A stretch of DNA of 64,000 nucleotides from Watersipora subatra (GCF_963576615.1 NC_088708.1:54795196-54859195); one strand, 5' to 3'. Positions 33,323-47,342 are shown, counted from the stretch's first letter. Made by a program: numbers and translations. Notes: generated by a model from the letters alone, not told the origin.

Positions 33323-36199
33323 CATTATTATTGTGTTACAAAATATAGTGTAGAAATACAGTGTCAGTAGAAATTTGCAATAGAAAAATTTGGTGATTTG
33401 TACCCAAATCACAAGCTCCAGTCATGCAAATGTTTGGTGTGCTGATCTTATAATCAGTATGACATGCAGAGACTGTGAGTTCGAGCCTCACCTGGAGCAC
33501 ATTTTTATTGCGTTACAAAACATAATGTTAGTAAAAATTCGCAATGGCAAATTTTTGTCACAAATATCTAAACCACAAGATCCAGTGGTGCAATCGGTTA
33601 GCGCGCTGTACTTATAAACAGTATGAGATGCAGAGGCTGTGAGATCGAGCCTCACCGGGAGCACATTATTATTGTGTTCCAAAACATAGTGTCAGTAGAA
33701 AGTCGCAATTGGAAACATTTGCCACAAATATCTAAAGCACTAGCTCCAGTGGTGCAATCGGTTAGCGCGATGTACTTATAAACAGTATGAGATGCAGAGG
33801 CTGTGAGTTCGAGCCTCACCTGGAGCACATTTTTATTGTTTTACAAAACATAATGTTAGTAGAAAGTCGCAATGGAAAAATTTGGTGATTTGTACCTAAA
33901 TCTCAAGCTCCAGTCATGCAATTGGTAAGTGCGCTGAACTTATAATCAGTATGACATGCAGAGGCTGTGAGTTCGAGCCTCACCTGGAGCACATTTTTAT
34001 TGTGTTACAAAACATAATGTTAGTAGAAATTCGGAATGGCAAATTGTTGTCACAAACATCTCAACCGCAAGCTCCAGTGGTGCAATCGGTTAGCGCGCTG
34101 TACTTATAAACAGTATGAGATGCAGAGGCTGTGAGTTCGAGCCTCACCTGGAGCAAAACTTTATTGTGTTACAAAACATAATGTTAGTAGAAATTCGGAA
34201 TGGCAAATCTTTGTCACAAATATCTAAACCACAAGCTCCAGTGGTGCAATCGGTTAGTGCGCTGTACTTATAAACAGTATGAGATGCAGAGGCTGTGAGT
34301 TCGAGCTTCACCTGGAGCACATTATTATTGTGTTACAAAACATAATATCAGTAGAAATTCGCAACGGGAAATTTTTGTCACAAATATCTAAATCACAAGC
34401 TCCAGTGGTGCAATCGGTTGGTGCGCTGTACTTATAAACAGTATGAGATGCAGAGGCTGTGAGTTCGAGCCTCACCTGGAGCACATTATTATTGTGTTAC
34501 AAAACATAATGTTAGCAGGAAGTCGTAATCGGAAAATTCTGTCACAAATATCTAAACCACAAGCTACAGTGGCGCAATCGGTTAGCGCGCTGTACTTATA
34601 AACAGTATGAGATGCAGAGGCTGTGAGTTCGAGCCTCACCTGGACCACATTTTTATTGTGTTACAAACATTATGTTAGTGGAAAGTCGTAATGGGAAAAC
34701 TTTGTCACAAATATCTAAAACACAAGCTCCAGTGGTGCAATCGGTTAGTGCGCTGTACTTATAAACAGTATGAGATGCAGATGCTGTGAGTTGGAGCCTC
34801 ACCTGGAGCACATTATTATTGTGTTACAAAACACGATGTTAGTAGAAATTCGCAATGGAAATATTTGGTGAATTGTACCCAAATAACAAGCTCCAGTCAT
34901 GCAAATGGTTAGTGTGCTAATCTTATAATCAGTATGACATGCAGAGGCTGTGCGTTCGAGCCTCACCTGGAGCACAATTTTATTGTGACAAAACATTATG
35001 ATAGTAGGAAGTCGTAATGGGAAAATTTAGTCACAAATATCTAAACCACAAGCTCCAGTGGTGCAATCGGTTAGCGCGCTGTACTTATAAACAGTATGAG
35101 ATGCAGAGGCTGTGAGTTCGAGCCTCACCTGGAGCACATTTTTATTGTGTTACAAAACATTATGATAGTAGAAAGTCGTAATGGGAAAGTTTTGTCACAA
35201 ATATCTAAACCACAAGCTCCAGTGGTGCAATCGGTTAGTGCGCTGTACTTATAATCAGTATGAGATGCAGAGGCTGTGAGTTCGAGCTTCACCTGGAGCA
35301 CATTATTATTGTGTTACAAAACATAATGTTAGTAGAAAGTCGCAATGGGAAAAGTTTGTCACAAATACCGAAATCACAAGCTCCAGTGGTGCAATTGGTT
35401 AGTGAGCTGTACTTAAAAACAGTATGAGATGCAGAGGCTGTGAGTTCGAGCCTCACCTGGAGCACATTTTTATTGTTTTACAAAACATAATGTTAGTAGA
35501 AAGTCGCAATGGAAAAATTTGGTGATTTGTACCTTAATCTCAAGCTCCAGTCATGCAATTGGTAAGTGCGCTGTACTTATAATCAGTATGACATGCAGAG
35601 GCTGTGAATTCGAGCCTCACCTGGAGCACATTTTTATTGTGTTACAAAACATAATGTTAGTAGAAATTCGGAATGGCAAATTTTTGTCACAAATATCTAA
35701 ACCACAAGCTCCAGTGGCGCAATCGGTTAGCGCGCTGTACTTATAAACAGTATGAGATGCAGAGGCTGTGAGTTCGAGCTTCACCTGGAGTACATTATTA
35801 TTGTGTTACAAAACATAATATCAGTAGAAATTCGCAACGGGAAATTTTTGTCACAAATATCTAAATCACAAGCTCCAGTGGTGCAATCGGTTAGTGAGCT
35901 GTACCTAAAAACAGTAGGAGATGCAGAGGCTGTGAGTTCGAGCCTCACCTGGAGCACATTTTTATTGTTTTACAAAACATAATATTAGTAGAAAGTCGCA
36001 ATGGAAAAATTTGGTGATTTGTACCTAAATCTCAAGCTCCAGTCATGCAATTGGTTAGTGCGCTGAACTTATAATCAGTATGACATGCAGAGACTGTGAG
36101 TTCGAGCTTCACCTGGAGCACAATTTTATTGTTTTACAAAACATAATGTTAGTAGAAATTCGGAATGGCAAATTTTTGTCACAAATATCTCAACCACAA

Positions 36200-36284
36200 G
36201 CTCCAGTGGCGCAATCGGTTAGCGCGCTGTACTTATAAACAGTATGAGATGCAGAGGCTGTGAGTTCGAGCCTCACCTGGAGCA
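36200..36284 (+). tRNA. Canonical tRNA-Ile(UAU)
   Basis: Intact fold and boxes; flank CATTATTATTG, no terminator before the next unit. Confidence 0.86.
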
Positions 36285-37674
36285 CATTATTATTGTGTTA
36301 CAAAACATAATGTTAGTAGGAAGTCGTAATCGGAAAATTCTGTCACAAATATCTAAACCACAAGCTCCAGTGGTGCAATCGGTTAGTGCGCTGTCCTTAT
36401 AAACAGTATGAGATGCAGAGGCTGTGAGTTCGAGCCTCACCTGGAGCAAAACTTCATTGTGTTACAAAACATGATGTTAGTGGAAATTCGCAATGGAAAA
36501 TTTTTGTCACAAATATCTAAACCACAAGCTCCAGTGGCGCAATCGGTTAGCGCGCTGTACTTATAAACAGTATGAGATGCAGAGGCTGTGAGTTCGAGCT
36601 TCACCTGGAGCACATTATAATTGTGTTACAGAACATAATATCAGTAGAAATTCGCAACGGGAAATTTTTGTCACAAATATCTAAATCACAAGCTCCAGTG
36701 GTGCAATCGGTTAGTGCGCTGTACTTATAAACAGTATGAGATGCAGAGGCTGTGAGTTCGAGCCTCACCTGGAGCGCATTTTTATTGTGTTACAAAACAT
36801 AATGATAGTAGAAAGTCGTAATGGGAAAATTTTGTTACAAATATCTAAACCACAAGCTCCAGTGGCGCAATTGGTTAGCCCGCTGTATTTATAATCAGTA
36901 TGAGATGCAGCGGTTGTGAGTTCGAGCCTCACCTTGACCACATTTTTATTGTGTTACAAAACATAATGATAGTAGAAAGTCGTAATGGGAAAATTTTGTC
37001 ACAAATATCTAAACCACAAGCTCCAGTGGCGCAATTGGTTAGCCCGCTGTACTTATAAACAGTATGAGATGCAGAGGCTGTGAGTTCGAGCCTCACCTGG
37101 AGCGCATTTTTATTGTGTTACAAAACATAATGATAGTAGAAAGTCGTAATGGGAAAATTTTGTCACAAATATCTAAATCACAAGCTCCAGTGGTGCAATC
37201 GGTTAGTGCGCTGTACTTATAAACAGTATGAGATGCAGAGGCTGTGAGTTCGAGCCTCACCTGGAGCACATTATTATTGTGTTACAAAACATAATGTTAG
37301 CAGGAAGTCGTAATCGGAAAATTCTGTCACAAATATCTAAACCACAAGCTACAGTGGCGCAATCGGTTAGTGCGCTGTACTTATAAACAGTATGAGATGC
37401 AGAGGCTGTGAGATCGAGCCTCACCTGGACCACATTTTTATTGTGTTACAAACATTATGTTAGTGGAAAGTCGTAATGGGAAAACTTTGTCACAAATATC
37501 TAAACCACAAGCTCCAGTGGTGCAATCAGTTAGTGCGCTGTACTTATAAACAGTATGAGATGCAGAGGCTGTGAGTTCGAGCCTCACCTGGAGCGCATTT
37601 TTATTGTGTTACAAAACATAATGATAGTAGAAAGTCGTAATGGCAAATTGTTGTCACAAATATCTCAACCGCAA

Positions 37675-37759
37675 GCTCCAGTGGCGCAATCGGTTAGCGC
37701 GCTGTACTTATAAACAGTATGAGATGCAGAGGCTGTGAGTTCGAGCCTCACCTGGAGCA
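37675..37759 (+). tRNA. Canonical tRNA-Ile(UAU)
   Basis: Intact fold and boxes. Its leader is a chimera of a G73-block spacer (ATGATAGTAGAAAGTCG) and the CAAATTGTTGTCACAAATATC type, marking a block junction at about 37,640. Confidence 0.85.
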
Positions 37760-38655
37760 AAACTTTATTGTGTTACAAAACATAATGTTAGTAGAAATTC
37801 GGAATGGCAAATCTTTGTAACAAATATCTAAACCACAAGCTCCAGTGGTGCAATCGGTTAGTGCGCTGTACTTATAAACAGTATGAGATGCAGAGGCTGT
37901 GAGTTCGAGCTTCACCTGGAGCACTTTATTATTGTGTTACAAAACATAATATCAGTAGAAATTCGCAACGGGAAATTTTTGTCACAAATATCTAAATCAC
38001 AAGCTCCAGTGGTGCAATCGGTTAGTGCGCTGTACTTATAAACAGTATGAGATGCAGAGGCTGTGAGTTCGAGCCTCACCTGGAGCACATTATTATTGTG
38101 TTACAAAACATAATGTTAGCAGGAAGTCGTAATCGGAAAATTCTGTCACAAATATCTAAACCACAAGCTACAGTGGCGCAATCGGTTAGCGCGCTGTACT
38201 TATAAACAGTATGAGATGCAGAGGCTGTGAGTTCGAGCCTCACCTGGACCACATTTTTATTGTGTTACAAACATTATGTTAGTGGAAAGTCGTAATGGGA
38301 AAACTTTGTCACAAATATCTAAAACACAAGCTCCAGTGGTGCAATCGGTTAGTGCGCTGTACTTATAAACAGTATGAGATGCAGATGCTGTGAGTTGGAG
38401 CCTCACCTGGAGCACATTATTATTGTGTTACAAAACACGATGTTAGTAGAAATTCGCAATGGAAATATTTGGTGAATTGTACCCAAATAACAAGCTCCAG
38501 TCATGCAAATGGTTAGTGTGCTAATCTTATAATCAGTATGACATGCAGAGGCTGTGCGTTCGAGCCTCACCTGGAGCACAATTTTATTGTGACAAAACAT
38601 TATGATAGTAGGAAGTCGTAATGGGAAAATTTTGTCACAAATATCTAAACCACAA

Positions 38656-38740
38656 GCTCCAGTGGTGCAATCGGTTAGCGCGCTGTACTTATAAACAGTA
38701 TGAGATGCAGAGGCTGTGAGTTCGAGCCTCACCTGGAGCA
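38656..38740 (+). tRNA. Near-canonical tRNA-Ile(UAU) with terminator
   Basis: D stem GTGC/GCGC, T5 directly downstream. Repeated at 44556. Confidence 0.83.
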
Positions 38741-39803
38741 CATTTTTATTGTGTTACAAAACATTATGATAGTAGAAAGTCGTAATGGGAAAGTTTTGTC
38801 ACAAATATCTAAACCACAAGCTCCAGTGGTGCAATCGGTTAGTGCGCTGTACTTATAATCAGTATGAGATGCAGAGGCTGTGAGTTCGAGCTTCACCTGG
38901 AGCACATTATTATTGTGTTACAAAACATAATGTTAGTAGAAAGTCGCAATGGGAAAAGTTTGTCACAAATACCGAAATCACAAGCTCCAGTGGTGCAATT
39001 GGTTAGTGAGCTGTACTTAAAAACAGTATGAGATGCAGAGGCTGTGAGTTCGAGCCTCACCTGGAGCACATTTTTATTGTTTTACAAAACATAATGTTAG
39101 TAGAAAGTCGCAATGGAAAAATTTGGTGATTTGTACCTTAATCTCAAGCTCCAGTCATGCAATTGGTAAGTGCGCTGTACTTATAATCAGTATGACATGC
39201 AGAGGCTGTGAATTCGAGCCTCACCTGGAGCACATTTTTATTGTGTTACAAAACATAATGTTAGTAGAAATTCGGAATGGCAAATTTTTGTCACAAATAT
39301 CTAAACCACAAGCTCCAGTGGCGCAATCGGTTAGCGCGCTGTACTTATAAACAGTATGAGATGCAGAGGCTGTGAGTTCGAGCTTCACCTGGAGTACATT
39401 ATTATTGTGTTACAAAACATAATATCAGTAGAAATTCGCAACGGGAAATTTTTGTCACAAATATCTAAATCACAAGCTCCAGTGGTGCAATCGGTTAGTG
39501 AGCTGTACCTAAAAACAGTAGGAGATGCAGAGGCTGTGAGTTCGAGCCTCACCTGGAGCACATTTTTATTGTTTTACAAAACATAATATTAGTAGAAAGT
39601 CGCAATGGAAAAATTTGGTGATTTGTACCTAAATCTCAAGCTCCAGTCATGCAATTGGTTAGTGCGCTGAACTTATAATCAGTATGACATGCAGAGACTG
39701 TGAGTTCGAGCTTCACCTGGAGCACAATTTTATTGTTTTACAAAACATAATGTTAGTAGAAATTCGGAATGGCAAATTTTTGTCACAAATATCTCAACCA
39801 CAA

Positions 39804-39888
39804 GCTCCAGTGGCGCAATCGGTTAGCGCGCTGTACTTATAAACAGTATGAGATGCAGAGGCTGTGAGTTCGAGCCTCACCTGGAGCA
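39804..39888 (+). tRNA. Canonical tRNA-Ile(UAU)
   Basis: Intact fold and boxes; repeated at 45704. Confidence 0.86.
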
Positions 39889-41442
39889 CATTATTATTGT
39901 GTTACAAAACATAATGTTAGTAGGAAGTCGTAATCGGAAAATTCTGTCACAAATATCTAAACCACAAGCTCCAGTGGTGCAATCGGTTAGTGCGCTGTCC
40001 TTATAAACAGTATGAGATGCAGAGGCTGTGAGTTCGAGCCTCACCTGGAGCAAAACTTCATTGTGTTACAAAACATGATGTTAGTGGAAATTCGCAATGG
40101 AAAATTTTTGTCACAAATATCTAAACCACAAGCTCCAGTGGCGCAATCGGTTAGCGCGCTGTACTTATAAACAGTATGACATGCAGAGGCTGTGAGTTCG
40201 AGCTTCACCTGGAGCACATTAAAATTGTGTTACAAAACATAATATCAGTAGAAATTCGCAACGGGAAAATTTTGTCACAAATATCTAAATCACAAGCTCC
40301 AGTGGTGCAATCGGTTAGTGCGCTGTACTTATAAACAGTATGAGATGCAGAGGCTGTGAGTTCGAGCCTCACCTGGAGCGCATTTTTATTGTGTTACAAA
40401 ACATAATGATAGTAGAAAGTCGTAATGGGAAAATTTTGTCACAAATATCTAAACCACAAGCTCCAGTGGCGCAATTGGTTAGCCCGCTGTATTTATAATC
40501 AGTATGAGATGCAGCGGTTGTGAGTTCGAGCCTCACCTTGACCACATTTTTATTGTGTTTCAAAACATAATGATAGTAGAAAGTCGTAATGGGAAAATTT
40601 TGTCACAAATATCTAAACCACAAGCTCCAGTGGCGCAATTGGTTAGCCCGCTGTACTTATAAACAGTATGAGATGCAGAGTCTGTGAGTTCGAGCCTCAC
40701 CTGGCGCGCATTTTTATTGTGTTACAAAACATAATGATAGTAGAAAGTCGTAATGGGAAAATTTTGTCACAAATATCTAAATCACAAGCTCCAGTGGTGC
40801 AATCGGTTAGTGCGCTGTACTTATAAACAGTATGAGATGCAGAGGCTGTGAGTTCGAGCCTCACCTGGAGCACATTATTATTGTGTTACAAAACATAATG
40901 TTAGCAGGAAGTCGTAATCGGAAAATTCTGTCACAAATATCTAAACCACAAGCTACAGTGGCGCAATCGGTTAGCGCGCTGTACTTATAAACAGTATGAG
41001 ATGCAGAGGCTGTGAGATCGAGCCTCACCTGGACCACATTTTTATTGTGTTACAAACATTATGTTAGTGGAAAGTCGTAATGGGAAAACTTTGTCACAAA
41101 TATCTAAACCACAAGCTCCAGTGGTGCAATCAGTTAGTGCGCTGTACTTATAAACAGTATGAGATGCAGAGGCTGTGAGTTCGAGCCTCACCTGGAGCGC
41201 ATTTTTATTGTGTTACAAAACATAATGATAGTAGAAAGTCGTAATGGGAAAATTTTGTCAGAAATATCTAAACCACAAGCTCCAGTGGTGCAATTGGTTA
41301 GCCCGCTGTACTTATAAACAGTATGAGATGTAGAGGCTGTGAGTTCGAGCCTCACCTGGAGCGCATTTTTATTGTGTTACAAAACATAATGATAGTAGAA
41401 AGTCGTAATGGGGAAATTTTGTCACAAATATCTAAACCACAA

Positions 41443-41527
41443 GCTCCAGTGGCGCAATCGGTTAGCGCGCTGTACTTATAAACAGTATGAGATGCAGAGG
41501 CTGTGAGTTCGAGCCTCACCTGGAGCA
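41443..41527 (+). tRNA. Canonical tRNA-Ile(UAU)
   Basis: Intact fold and boxes; flank CATTATTATTG. Repeated at 47343. Confidence 0.86.
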
Positions 41528-41770
41528 CATTATTATTGTGTTACAAAACATAATGTTAGTAGGAAGTCGTAATCGGAAAATTCTGTCACAAATATCTAAA
41601 CCACAAGCTCCAGTGGTGCAATCGGTTAGTGCGCTGTCCTTATAAACAGTATGAGATGCAGAGGCTGTGAGTTCGAGCCTCACCTGGAGCAAAACTTTAT
41701 TGTGTTACAAAACATGATGTTAGTGGAAATTCGCAGTGGAAAATTTTTGTCACAAGTATCTAAACCACAA

Positions 41771-41855
41771 GCTCCAGTGGCGCAATCGGTTAGCGCGCTG
41801 TACTTATAAACAGTATGAGATGCAGAGGCTGTGAGTTCGAGCCTCACCTGGAGCA
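41771..41855 (+). tRNA. Canonical tRNA-Ile(UAU) with intact terminator (best functional candidate)
   Basis: All four stems pair with only one G-U (in the anticodon stem). The A box TGGCGCAATCG and B box GTTCGAGCC are consensus. The anticodon is TAT, the intron AACAGTATGAG and the discriminator A. Unlike the canonical units in the first 41 kb, a T5 run begins 2 nt past the 3' end (41858-41862), so a discrete pre-tRNA with a short trailer is expected. Only a few units in the window combine the fully canonical body with an immediate terminator. Confidence 0.9.
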
Positions 41856-41857
41856 CA

Positions 41858-41862
41858 TTTTT
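41858..41862 (+). terminator. Pol III T5 terminator
   Basis: TTTTT two bases after A73 of the tRNA at 41771-41855. T4 or longer on the non-template strand is the usual RNA polymerase III stop. Confidence 0.8.
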
Positions 41863-41934
41863 ATTGTGTTACAAAACATAGTGTCAGTAGAAATTTGCAA
41901 TGGAAAAATTTGGTGATTTGTACCCAAATCACAT

Positions 41935-42019
41935 GCTCCAGTCGTGCAAATGGTTAGTGTGCTGATCTTATAATCAGTATGACATGCAGAGGCTGTGAGT
42001 TCGAGCCTCACCTGGAGCA
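41935..42019 (+). tRNA. Degenerate tRNA-Ile(UAU), TCGTGC D-arm variant
   Basis: The A box starts TCGTGC, intermediate between the intact TGGTGC and the common TCATGC form. The leader is the TGGTGATTTGTACCC type. Related TCGTGC units start at 47835, 50295, 51115, 52754, 56145, 57896 and 60520. Suggests the order of steps in the loss of this D arm. Confidence 0.68.
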
Positions 42020-42262
42020 CATTTTTATTGCGTTACAAAACATAATGTTAGTAAAAATTCGCAATGGCAAATTTTTGTCACAAATACATAAACCACAAGA
42101 TCCAGTGGTGCAATCGGTTAGCGCGCTGTACATATAAACAGTATGAGATGCAGAGGCTGTGAGTTCGAGCCTCACCTTGACCACATTATTATTGTGTTAC
42201 AAAACAAAATGTTAGTAGAAAGTCGCAATGGGAAAAGTTTGTCACAAATACCGAAATCACAA

Positions 42263-42347
42263 GCTCCAGTGGTGCAATTGGTTAGTGAGCTGTACTTAAA
42301 AACAGTATGAGATGCAGAGGCTGTGAGTTCGAGCCTCACCTGGAGCA
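42263..42347 (+). tRNA. tRNA-Ile body with UAA anticodon
   Basis: Same CTTAAAA loop and leader. Its 3' flank is AATTTTTATTG, a T5 run. Confidence 0.74.
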
Positions 42348-45300
42348 AATTTTTATTGTTTTACAAAACATAATGTTAGTAGAAAGTCGCAATGGAAAAA
42401 TTTGGTGATTTGTACCTAAATCTCAAGCTCCAGTCATGCAATTGGTAAGTGCGCTGAACTTATAATCAGTATGACATGCAGAGACTGTGAGTTCGAGCCT
42501 CACCTGGAGCACATTTTTATTGTGTTACAAAACATAATGTTAGTTGAAATTCGGAATGGCAAATTTTTGTCACAAATATTTCAACCACAAGCTCCAGTGG
42601 TGCAATCGGTTAGTGCGCTGTACTTATAAACAGTATGAGATGCAGAGGCTGTGAGTTCGAGCCTCACCTGGAGCACATTTTTATTGTGTTACAAAACATA
42701 ATGTTAGTAGAAATTCGGAATGGCAAATTTTTGTCACAAATATTTCAACCACAAGCTCCAGTGGTGCAATCGGTTAGTGCGCTGTACTTATAAACAGTAT
42801 GAGATGCAGAGGCTGTGAGTTCGAGCCTCACCTGGAGCAAAACTTTATTGTGTTACAAAACATAATGTTAGTGGAAATTCGCAATGGCAAATTTTTGTCA
42901 CAAATATCTAAACCACAAGCTCCAGTGGCGCAATTGGTTAGCGCGCTGTACTTATAAACAGTATGAGATGCAGAGGCTGTGAGTTCGAGCTTCACCTGGA
43001 GCACATTATTATTGTGTTACAAAACATAATATCAGTAGAAATTCGCAACGGGAAACTTTTGTCACAAATATCTAAATCACAAGCTCCAGTGGTGCAATCG
43101 GTTAGTGCGCTGTACTTATAAACAGTATGAGAGGCAGAGGCTGTGAGTTCGATCCTCACCTGGAGCACATTATTATTGTGTTACAAAACATAATGTTAGT
43201 AGGATGTCGTAATCGGAAAATTCTGTCACAAATATCTAAACCACAAGCTCCAGTGGTGCAATCGGTTAGTGCGCTGTACTTATAAACAGTATGAGATGCA
43301 GAGGCTGTGAGTTCGAGCCTCACCTGGAGCACATAATTATTGTGTTACAAAACATGATGTTAGTAGAAATTCGCAATGGAAATATTTGGTGAATTGTACC
43401 CAAATCACAAGCTCCAGTCATGCAAATGGTTAGTGTGCTAATCTTATACTCAGTATGACATGCAGAGGCTGTGAGTTCGAGCCTCACCTGGAGCACAATT
43501 TTATTGTGTTACAAAACATAATGGTAGTAGAAATTCGCAATGGCAAAATTTGGTCACAAATATCTAAACCGCAAGCTCCAGTGGTGCAATCGGTTAGCGA
43601 GCTGTACTTATAAACAGTATGGGATGCAGAGGCTGTGAGTTCGAGCCTCACCTGGAGCACATTTTTATTGTTTGACAAAACATTATGATAGTAGGAAGTC
43701 GTAATGGGAAAATTTTGTCACAAATTTCTAAACCACAAGCTCCAGTGGTGCCATCGGTTAGCGCGCTGTACTTATAAACAGTATGAGATGCAGAGGCTGT
43801 GAGTTCGAGCCTCACCTGGAGCACATTTTTATTGTTTTACAAAACATAATGTTAGTAGAAATTCGGAATGGCAAATTTGTGTCACAAATATCTCAACCAC
43901 AAGCTCCAGTGATGCAATCGGTTAGCGCGCTGTACTTATAAACAGTATGAGATGCAGAGGCTGTGAGTTCGAGCATCACCTGGAGCACATTATTATTGTG
44001 TTACAAAACATAATGTTAGTAGGAAGTCGTAATCGGAAAATTCTGTCACAAATATCTAAACCACAAGCTCCAGTGGTGCAATCGGTGAGTGCGCTGTCCT
44101 TATAAACAGTATGAGATGCAGAGGCTGTGAGTTCGAGCCTCACCTGGACCACATTTTTATTGTGTTACAAACATTATGTTAGTGGAAAGTCGTAATGGGA
44201 AAACTTTGTCACAAATATCTAAAACACAAGCTCCAGTGGTGCAATCGGTTAGTGCGCTGTACTTATAAACAGTATGAGATGCAGATGCTGTGAGTTGGAG
44301 CCTCACCTGGAGCACATTATTATTGTGTTACAAAACACGATGTTAGTAGAAATTCGCAATGGAAATATTTGGTGAATTGTACCCAAATAACAAGCTCCAG
44401 TCATGCAATTGGTTAGTGTGCTAATCTTATAATCAGTATGACATGCAGAGGCTGTGCGTTCGAGCCTCACCTGGAGCACAATTTTATTGTGACAAAACAT
44501 TATGATAGTAGGAAGTCGTAATGGGAAAATTTTGTCACAAATATCTAAACCACAAGCTCCAGTGGTGCAATCGGTTAGCGCGCTGTACTTATAAACAGTA
44601 TGAGATGCAGAGGCTGTGAGTTCGAGCCTCACCTGGAGCACATTTTTATTGTGTTACAAAACATTATGATAGTAGAAAGGCGTAATGGGAAAGTTTTGTC
44701 ACAAATATCTAAACCACAAGCTCCAGTGGTGCAATCGGTTAGTGCGCTGTACTTATAATCAGTATGAGATGCAGAGGCTGTGAGTTCGAGCTTCACCTGG
44801 AGCACATTATTATTGTGTTACAAAACATAATGTTAGTAGAAAGTCGCAATGGGAAAAGTTTGTCACAAATACCGAAATCACAAGCTCCAGTGGTGCAATT
44901 GGTTAGTGAGCTGTACTTAAAAACAGTATGAGATGCAGAGGCTGTGAGTTCGAGCCTCACCTGGAGCACATTTTTATTGTTTTACAAAACATAATGTTAG
45001 TAGAAAGTCGCAATGGAAAAATTTGGTGATTTGTACCTTAATCTCAAGCTCCAGTCATGCAATTGGTAAGTGCGCTGTACTTATAATCAGTATGACATGC
45101 AGAGGCTGTGAATTCGAGCCTCACCTGGAGCACATTTTTATTGTGTTACAAAACATAATGTTAGTAGAAATTCGGAATGGCAAATTTTTGTCACAAATAT
45201 CTAAACCACAAGCTCCAGTGGCGCAATCGGTTAGCGCGCTGTACTTATAAACAGTATGAGATGCAGAGGCTGTGAGTTCGAGCTTCACCTGGAGTACATT

Positions 45301-45703
45301 ATTATTGTGTTACAAAACATAATATCAGTAGAAATTCGCAACGGGAAATTTTTGTCACAAATATCTAAATCACAAGCTCCAGTGGTGCAATCGGTTAGTG
45401 AGCTGTACCTAAAAACAGTAGGAGATGCAGAGGCTGTGAGTTCGAGCCTCACCTGGAGCACATTTTTATTGTTTTACAAAACATAATATTAGTAGAAAGT
45501 CGCAATGGAAAAATTTGGTGATTTGTACCTAAATCTCAAGCTCCAGTCATGCAATTGGTTAGTGCGCTGAACTTATAATCAGTATGACATGCAGAGACTG
45601 TGAGTTCGAGCTTCACCTGGAGCACAATTTTATTGTTTTACAAAACATAATGTTAGTAGAAATTCGGAATGGCAAATTTTTGTCACAAATATCTCAACCA
45701 CAA

Positions 45704-45788
45704 GCTCCAGTGGCGCAATCGGTTAGCGCGCTGTACTTATAAACAGTATGAGATGCAGAGGCTGTGAGTTCGAGCCTCACCTGGAGCA
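45704..45788 (+). tRNA. Canonical tRNA-Ile(UAU)
   Basis: Duplicate of 39804-39888. Confidence 0.86.
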
Positions 45789-47342
45789 CATTATTATTGT
45801 GTTACAAAACATAATGTTAGTAGGAAGTCGTAATCGGAAAATTCTGTCACAAATATCTAAACCACAAGCTCCAGTGGTGCAATCGGTTAGTGCGCTGTCC
45901 TTATAAACAGTATGAGATGCAGAGGCTGTGAGTTCGAGCCTCACCTGGAGCAAAACTTCATTGTGTTACAAAACATGATGTTAGTGGAAATTCGCAATGG
46001 AAAATTTTTGTCACAAATATCTAAACCACAAGCTCCAGTGGCGCAATCGGTTAGCGCGCTGTACTTATAAACAGTATGACATGCAGAGGCTGTGAGTTCG
46101 AGCTTCACCTGGAGCACATTATAATTGTGTTACAAAACATAATATCAGTAGAAATTCGCAACGGGAAAATTTTGTCACAAATATCTAAATCACAAGCTCC
46201 AGTGGTGCAATCGGTTAGTGCGCTGTACTTATAAACAGTATGAGATGCAGAGGCTGTGAGTTCGAGCCTCACCTGGAGCGCATTTTTATTGTGTTACAAA
46301 ACATAATGATAGTAGAAAGTCGTAATGGGAAAATTTTGTCACAAATATCTAAACCACAAGCTCCAGTGGCGCAATTGGTTAGCCCGCTGTATTTATAATC
46401 AGTATGAGATGCAGCGGTTGTGAGTTCGAGCCTCACCTTGACCACATTTTTATTGTGTTACAAAACATAATGATAGTAGAAAGTCGTAATGGGAAAATTT
46501 TGTCACAAATATCTAAACCACAAGCTCCAGTGGCGCAATTGGTTAGCCCGCTGTACTTATAAACAGTATGAGATGCAGAGTCTGTGAGTTCGAGCCTCAC
46601 CTGGCGCGCATTTTTATCGTGTTACAAAACATAATGATAGTAGAAAGTCGTAATGGGAAAATTTTGTCACAAATATCTAAATCACAAGCTCCAGTGGTGC
46701 AATCGGTTAGTGCGCTGTACTTATAAACAGTATGAGATGCAGAGGCTGTGAGTTCGAGCCTCACCTGGAGCACATTATTATTGTGTTACAAAACATAATG
46801 TTAGCAGGAAGTCGTAATCGGAAAATTCTGTCACAAATATCTAAACCACAAGCTACAGTGGCGCAATCGGTTAGCGCGCTGTACTTATAAACAGTATGAG
46901 ATGCAGAGGCTGTGAGATCGAGCCTCACCTGGACCACATTTTTATTGTGTTACAAACATTATGTTAGTGGAAAGTCGTAATGGGAAAACTTTGTCACAAA
47001 TATCTAAACCACAAGCTCCAGTGGTGCAATCAGTTAGTGCGCTGTACTTATAAACAGTATGAGATGCAGAGGCTGTGAGTTCGAGCCTCACCTGGAGCGC
47101 ATTTTTATTGTGTTACAAAACATAATGATAGTAGAAAGTCGTAATGGGAAAATTTTGTCAGAAATATCTAAACCACAAGCTCCAGTGGTGCAATTGGTTA
47201 GCCCGCTGTACTTATAAACAGTATGAGATGTAGAGGCTGTGAGTTCGAGCCTCACCTGGAGCGCATTTTTATTGTGTTACAAAACATAATGATAGTAGAA
47301 AGTCGTAATGGGGAAATTTTGTCACAAATATCTAAACCACAA

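Larger units (their letters stand above)
30926..38200 (+). repeat. Mosaic HOR region (45 units)
   Basis: Units start at 30971, 31135, 31299, 31463, 31627, 31791, 31955, 32118, 32282, 32446, 32610, 32774, 32938, 33102, 33266 (deleted), 33415, 33579, 33743, 33907, 34071, 34235, 34399, 34563, 34726, 34890, 35052, 35216, 35380, 35544, 35708, 35872, 36036, 36200, 36364, 36528, 36692, 36856, 37020, 37184, 37348, 37511, 37675, 37839, 38003 and 38167. It follows 8280-10970 at offset 22,691, then 12349-13700 at offset 21,394, then 7132-8443 at offset 28,084, so it is a mosaic of earlier blocks. At about 37,640 it switches again to a 12,650-like series. Confidence 0.82.
38201..44100 (+). repeat. 5,900-bp tandem duplication, first copy (36 units)
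   Basis: Units start at 38330, 38494, 38656, 38820, 38984, 39148, 39312, 39476, 39640, 39804, 39968, 40132, 40296, 40460, 40624, 40788, 40952, 41115, 41279, 41443, 41607, 41771, 41935, 42099, 42263, 42427, 42591, 42755, 42919, 43083, 43247, 43411, 43575, 43739, 43903 and 44067. The second half contains units not seen earlier in the window, such as 41771 with T5 and 43575 with anticodon stem GGGATGCAG context. No unit of the 57-nt deleted type occurs here. Confidence 0.9.
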
